A DNA stretch of 8,088 bases, from positions 1 through 8,088 of the forward strand of contig JBAZJM010000219.1 of NCBI GenBank assembly GCA_041651315.1, written 5' to 3'. The notes below the pieces were generated by a model that was not told where the DNA came from, searched no databases, and saw only the letters and a program-made list of their open reading frames with translations. Numbering within the stretch: position 1 is the stretch's first letter; every line of letters begins with the position of its first letter. This document shows positions 6,364 through 8,088 of the stretch, in pieces. This DNA comes from CAITYL01 sp041651315 (lineage in GTDB: Bacteria > Verrucomicrobiota > Lentisphaeria > Oligosphaerales > CAITYL01). The position numbers were made by a program, and so were the translations under genes.

Positions 6364-6882
6364 ATGAGCCGAAATCTGGTGGCCGGGCTGGTGATGATGG
6401 CGGCCGTGGCGCTGCTGGGAGCGAGGGCGGCGGCCGCCGACTGGGAGACCAATTTCGACAAGGCGGCCCAGGCCGCCGCCAAGTCGGGGCAGTTTCTGCT
6501 GCTGGACTTCAGCGGCTCCGACTGGTGTGGCTGGTGCATGAGGCTGGACGAAGAAGTGTTCAGCCAACCCGAATTCAAGAAGTACGCCAAGAGAAACCTG
6601 GTCTGCGTGCTGCTGGATTTCCCCCATCAGAAGAAGCAGAACAAGAAGGTGCGGGCGCAAAATGTCAGGCTGGCCGGGAAATATGGCGTCCGCGGCTATC
6701 CGGTTGTGATCATCCTGGCGCCGGACGGCACCCTGGTGGGGCGCACCGGGTACAAGGCCGGCGGCGCCACACCGTATGTCGCGCACTTGAAGGCGATGAT
6801 TGACGCCTACAAACAGGAGCACCCCTCCGGCGGCCCGGCGGCGCCGGAGCCCGCCTCACCCGCCCCGGCGCCCGGCAAGTGA
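6364..6882 (+). CDS. Exported thioredoxin-fold protein (thioredoxin_7 type)
   Basis: Predicted secreted thiol-disulfide protein of 172 residues. The N-terminus MSRNLVAGLVMMAAVALLGA plus RAAAA is a signal peptide, with a likely cleavage near residue 22-26 before DWETNF. The thioredoxin core has GSDWCGWCMRLDEEVFSQPE (51-70), where Cys55-Gly-Trp-Cys58 is the redox-active CXXC. The later YGVRGYP (107-113) supplies the cis-proline loop, followed by GTLVGRTGY. The C-terminus (155-172) is a Pro/Ala tail. This layout matches the thioredoxin_7/DUF255-like family, whose members reduce or isomerise disulfides, or act in cytochrome maturation, in the periplasm; the actual partner is unknown. ATG at 6364 is chosen over the in-frame ATG at 6283 because AGGGAG lies 8 nt upstream and the signal peptide begins there. 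It is divergent from rpmH and converges on the DUF3795 gene. Confidence 0.88.
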   Translation: MSRNLVAGLVMMAAVALLGARAAAADWETNFDKAAQAAAKSGQFLLLDFSGSDWCGWCMRLDEEVFSQPEFKKYAKRNLVCVLLDFPHQKKQNKKVRAQNVRLAGKYGVRGYPVVIILAPDGTLVGRTGYKAGGATPYVAHLKAMIDAYKQEHPSGGPAAPEPASPAPAPGK

Positions 6883-6903
6883 ACCGGCGGGGGGCTCGTC
6901 ACG

Positions 6904-6918
6904 ATTCACCCGTCCCTA
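6904..6918. repeat. 15-bp direct repeat, left copy
   Basis: ATTCACCCGTCCCTA, identical to 7632-7646. The two copies flank the DUF3795 gene and the first palindromic element. Confidence 0.8.
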
Positions 6919-6949
6919 TGTGCTTCCCTATGTGCTCCCCGATTGTGCT
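6914..6949. repeat. 12-nt tandem repeat, three units
   Basis: Units CCCTATGTGCTT, CCCTATGTGCTC and the diverged CCCGATTGTGCT follow one another without gaps. The TAG stop codon of the DUF3795 gene (6928-6930) lies within unit 2, so its last residues (about AQSGST) are encoded by the repeat. Confidence 0.75.
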
Positions 6950-7404
6950 TTCTTCGCGGGATGGCGGAAGTCCGCGTAACACGCGCCGGTTTGGCAGCGC
7001 GCTTCCTGTTCTTCGATCCATTGCGGCAGGCCGACCTGCTGTTGCCGGGTGCCATCGGAGATCAGGTTCGGGTAGCGTTCGGCGAGCGTCTTGAGGTGGG
7101 CGCAGGGGTAGTCGCCGCACGCCGAACAAACCTCCAGGTTCCGGTCCCTGGCACATTGGCGGATCGCACAATTGGGCATGCCGCAACCGCCGCGGCAGCC
7201 TTTGCAGGTCTGCCGGAGCCGGCTCAAGGTTTCGAGCACGTCCCAAAAGGTCTTGAATCCCGTGATCTCATGCTCACCCCACTGGTCCCAGCCGTCCTTT
7301 TGCAGCGTCTCTTTCAGGGCGCTGGCTTGGACGGGCGTCCGGGCCAGATTGCCGCAGAGCCGGCAATACAGCCCGCAATAGGTGACGTGGGTGAGATCCG
7401 CCAT
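6928..7404 (-). CDS. Cysteine-rich DUF3795-type protein
   Basis: Uncharacterised 158-residue protein with 13 cysteines. The opening MADLTHVTYCGLYCRLCGNL gives the Y-C-G-L-Y-C-x2-C signature of DUF3795 (Cys10, 14, 17). A central cluster follows, CKGCRGGCGMPNCAIRQCA (Cys67, 70, 74, 79, 84), then CSACGDYPCAHL (93, 96, 101), and a final pair at 137 and 142. Such spacing suggests zinc or iron-sulfur binding, but no function is established for the family. There is no signal peptide, so it is likely cytoplasmic. I chose ATG at 7404 because AAGGGA lies 8-9 nt upstream and the conserved domain begins at once; ATG at 7452 would add 16 basic residues. The 3' end falls in a tandem repeat, suggesting the natural C-terminus may have been altered. 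It appears less GC-rich than its neighbours and is bracketed by a 15-bp direct repeat, hinting at acquisition. Confidence 0.85.
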   Translation of the reverse strand: MADLTHVTYCGLYCRLCGNLARTPVQASALKETLQKDGWDQWGEHEITGFKTFWDVLETLSRLRQTCKGCRGGCGMPNCAIRQCARDRNLEVCSACGDYPCAHLKTLAERYPNLISDGTRQQQVGLPQWIEEQEARCQTGACYADFRHPAKKAQSGST

Positions 7405-7466
7405 GGCGTTGTTCCCTTTTTTTTGACCTGCTTCGCGGCTTCGGTTACGCACTTTTTTCTGGTGTG

Positions 7467-7495
7467 ACTTTACCGGGCGGCGGGAGGAAAAACAA
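7467..7495 (-). promoter_or_regulatory. Candidate promoter for the DUF3795 gene
   Basis: On the minus strand TTGTTT (7490-7495) and TAAAGT (7467-7472) are 17 nt apart, giving a ~60-nt leader before the ATG. The matches are 3/6 and 4/6. It abuts the first palindromic repeat copy. Confidence 0.35.
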
Positions 7496-7502
7496 CTTCG
7501 GC

Positions 7503-7613
7503 TGATGGTTGGGCGGGACTCGAGGGACTCCAGAGACTGGAGAGACCGGAGTGTGTTTGCCGCCTCCCAGGCTCCGGTCTCGCGGGTCCCTCAAGTCACT
7601 CGAGTCCAAACCG
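7503..7613. repeat. GA-rich palindromic element, copy 1
   Basis: About 111 bp forming a long imperfect hairpin. The outer arms are GACTCGAG (7517-7524) and CTCGAGTC (7599-7606). The inner perfect 10-bp stem is GAGACCGGAG (7542-7551) with CTCCGGTCTC (7572-7581) around a 20-nt loop. Copy 2 at 7895-8004 has the same arms in the same orientation. It has no coding content and resembles a MITE/REP-like non-autonomous repeat. Confidence 0.85.
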
Positions 7614-7631
7614 CGTAAGCTCTACGTCCCT

Positions 7632-7646
7632 ATTCACCCGTCCCTA
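7632..7646. repeat. 15-bp direct repeat, right copy
   Basis: ATTCACCCGTCCCTA, identical to 6904-6918. Here it is followed 5 nt later by the inverted repeat that opens the 194-bp element. On the minus strand TAGGGACG occurs twice around it, 14 nt apart. Confidence 0.8.
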
Positions 7647-7651
7647 ACGTA

Positions 7652-7845
7652 CCTGAATTATTCATGAATTTGAACAGGAGCAATCCGGAGAGAACGGAGA
7701 AAAGCCTCTCTGTGGTCTCTGCGGCCTCCTGTTCAAACTTATTCACCAAACTGTAGCTCAGGGGGGCAGCCCGACGGAGCGTATCCGCCGCGCTACAAGC
7801 GCTCAGCTACAACACACCTCAAGCCGTTCTCATGAATAATCCAGG
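7652..7845. mobile_element. 194-bp element with 16-bp terminal inverted repeats
   Basis: The left end CCTGAATTATTCATGA (7652-7667) and the right end TCATGAATAATCCAGG (7830-7845) are inverted copies matching at 15 of 16 positions. Inside are a long hairpin (7669-7737) and a second inverted pair, TGTAGCT (7752-7758) with AGCTACA (7805-7811). No gene is enclosed and no target-site duplication is obvious. This looks like a non-autonomous, MITE-like element; mobility is inferred only. Confidence 0.5.
7669..7737. repeat. Hairpin with perfect 12-bp arms
   Basis: TTTGAACAGGAG (7669-7680) and CTCCTGTTCAAA (7726-7737) are exact inverted repeats. The complementarity continues inward imperfectly: CCGGAGAGAACGGAGA pairs with most of TCTGTGGTCTCTGCGG. 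The result is a ~69-nt stem-loop nested in the larger element. Confidence 0.75.
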
Positions 7846-8087
7846 CTAAGGCCCCCATGACGGTGGGGGTCGCCGGAAAATCTCAAGTTGGGGTTGATGG
7901 TCGGGGACTCGAGGGACCCCAGGGACTGGAGAGACCGGAGTGGGTGCGCCGTCCTCCCCCAACTCCGGTCTCGCGGGTCTCTCAAGTCACTCGAGTCCAA
8001 ACCGTAAGTTTTGCGGGGCTTCGCGGACACGATGGCATCCTCCGCGGTAAAAATGCCTTTGCCGGTGCGGCCAATGGTCTGCTCGGA
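7830..8087 (-). CDS. Partial reading frame entering from right edge, unknown
   Basis: The minus strand is open from the window edge for 85 codons to a TGA at 7830-7832. The first ~28 residues, SEQTIGRTGKGIFTAEDAIV followed by SAKPRKTY, look protein-like. The remainder is translated palindromic repeat (LDSSDLRDPRDRSWG...) and the stop lies in the terminal inverted repeat of the neighbouring element. It may be the 3' end of a real gene whose tail has been replaced by repeat sequence, or a chance frame. I do not recognise the family. The opposite strand offers only a short alternative from ATG at 8034. Confidence 0.25.
   Translation of the reverse strand, partial: SEQTIGRTGKGIFTAEDAIVSAKPRKTYGLDSSDLRDPRDRSWGRTAHPLRSLQSLGSLESPTINPNLRFSGDPHRHGGLSLDYS
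7852..7869. repeat. Short stem-loop
   Basis: CCCCCA (7852-7857) and TGGGGG (7864-7869) can pair around a 6-nt loop, between the 194-bp element and palindromic copy 2. There is no T-tract, so it is not called a terminator. Confidence 0.4.
7895..8004. repeat. GA-rich palindromic element, copy 2
   Basis: Second copy of the 7503-7613 element, same orientation. Outer arms are GACTCGAG (7906-7913) and CTCGAGTC (7990-7997). The inner 10-bp stem is at 7931-7940 and 7963-7972, around a 22-nt loop. The loop has diverged while the stem strands are identical between copies, and the last 24 nt are the same in both. Confidence 0.85.
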
Positions 8088-8088
8088 A

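Noticed and set aside
6943..7467. 174-codon plus-strand frame opposite the DUF3795 gene
   Set aside because: The minus-strand frame has the conserved cysteine signature and a ribosome-binding site; the plus-strand frame has neither.
7751..7812. tRNA-like D-arm (GTAGCTCAGGGGGG)
   Set aside because: No acceptor stem, anticodon arm or T-loop of proper spacing follows; it is part of an inverted repeat.
7503..8004. Possible CRISPR array
   Set aside because: Only two units of ~110 bp about 390 bp apart, each an internal palindrome; there are no regular spacers and no cas genes.

Overview
This is a GC-rich bacterial window. The left three quarters hold densely packed housekeeping genes and the last ~700 bases are repeat-laden. 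No gene fixes the species. The shared rpmH-rnpA-yidD-yidC block, a YidC with a large periplasmic domain (so two membranes), and families of short palindromes and CGTGA-type heptamers between genes would fit a PVC-superphylum bacterium (Lentisphaerota/Kiritimatiellota-like). That assignment is inference, not proof.

Layout. 1-723 (+) is the 3' part of a galactokinase gene. It converges, with 5 bp between stop codons, on a long minus-strand series read from right to left: rpmH (L34), rnpA (RNase P protein), yidD, yidC, a stand-alone Lrp/AsnC-type RAM-domain protein, era, and a GT4 glycosyltransferase. rpmH-rnpA-yidD-yidC is the classic block often found near the replication origin, but neither dnaA nor an evident DnaA box is present. 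A secreted thioredoxin-fold protein (6364-6882, +) is divergent from rpmH instead. RAM and era are fused translationally by a TTGA stop/start overlap. rnpA, yidD and era all appear to start with TTG.

6928-7404 (-) encodes a cysteine-rich DUF3795-type protein. The rest, 7405-8088, has no complete gene. It contains two same-orientation copies of a ~110-bp GA-rich palindromic element (7503-7613 and 7895-8004). Between them lies a ~194-bp element bounded by 16-bp inverted repeats (7652-7845), with smaller hairpins nested inside. A 15-bp sequence from this block recurs at the 3' end of the DUF3795 gene, so that gene is bracketed by repeat-family sequence. A minus-strand reading frame enters from the right edge and ends inside the repeats.

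How the genes work together. L34, RnpA and Era serve ribosome and RNA maturation. YidD and YidC serve membrane-protein insertion. The galactokinase and glycosyltransferase concern sugar metabolism and surface glycans. The most unusual parts of the window are the nested palindromic repeat block, the repeats bracketing the DUF3795 gene, and the RAM-era coupling. I see no clear new multi-gene defence or metabolic system.
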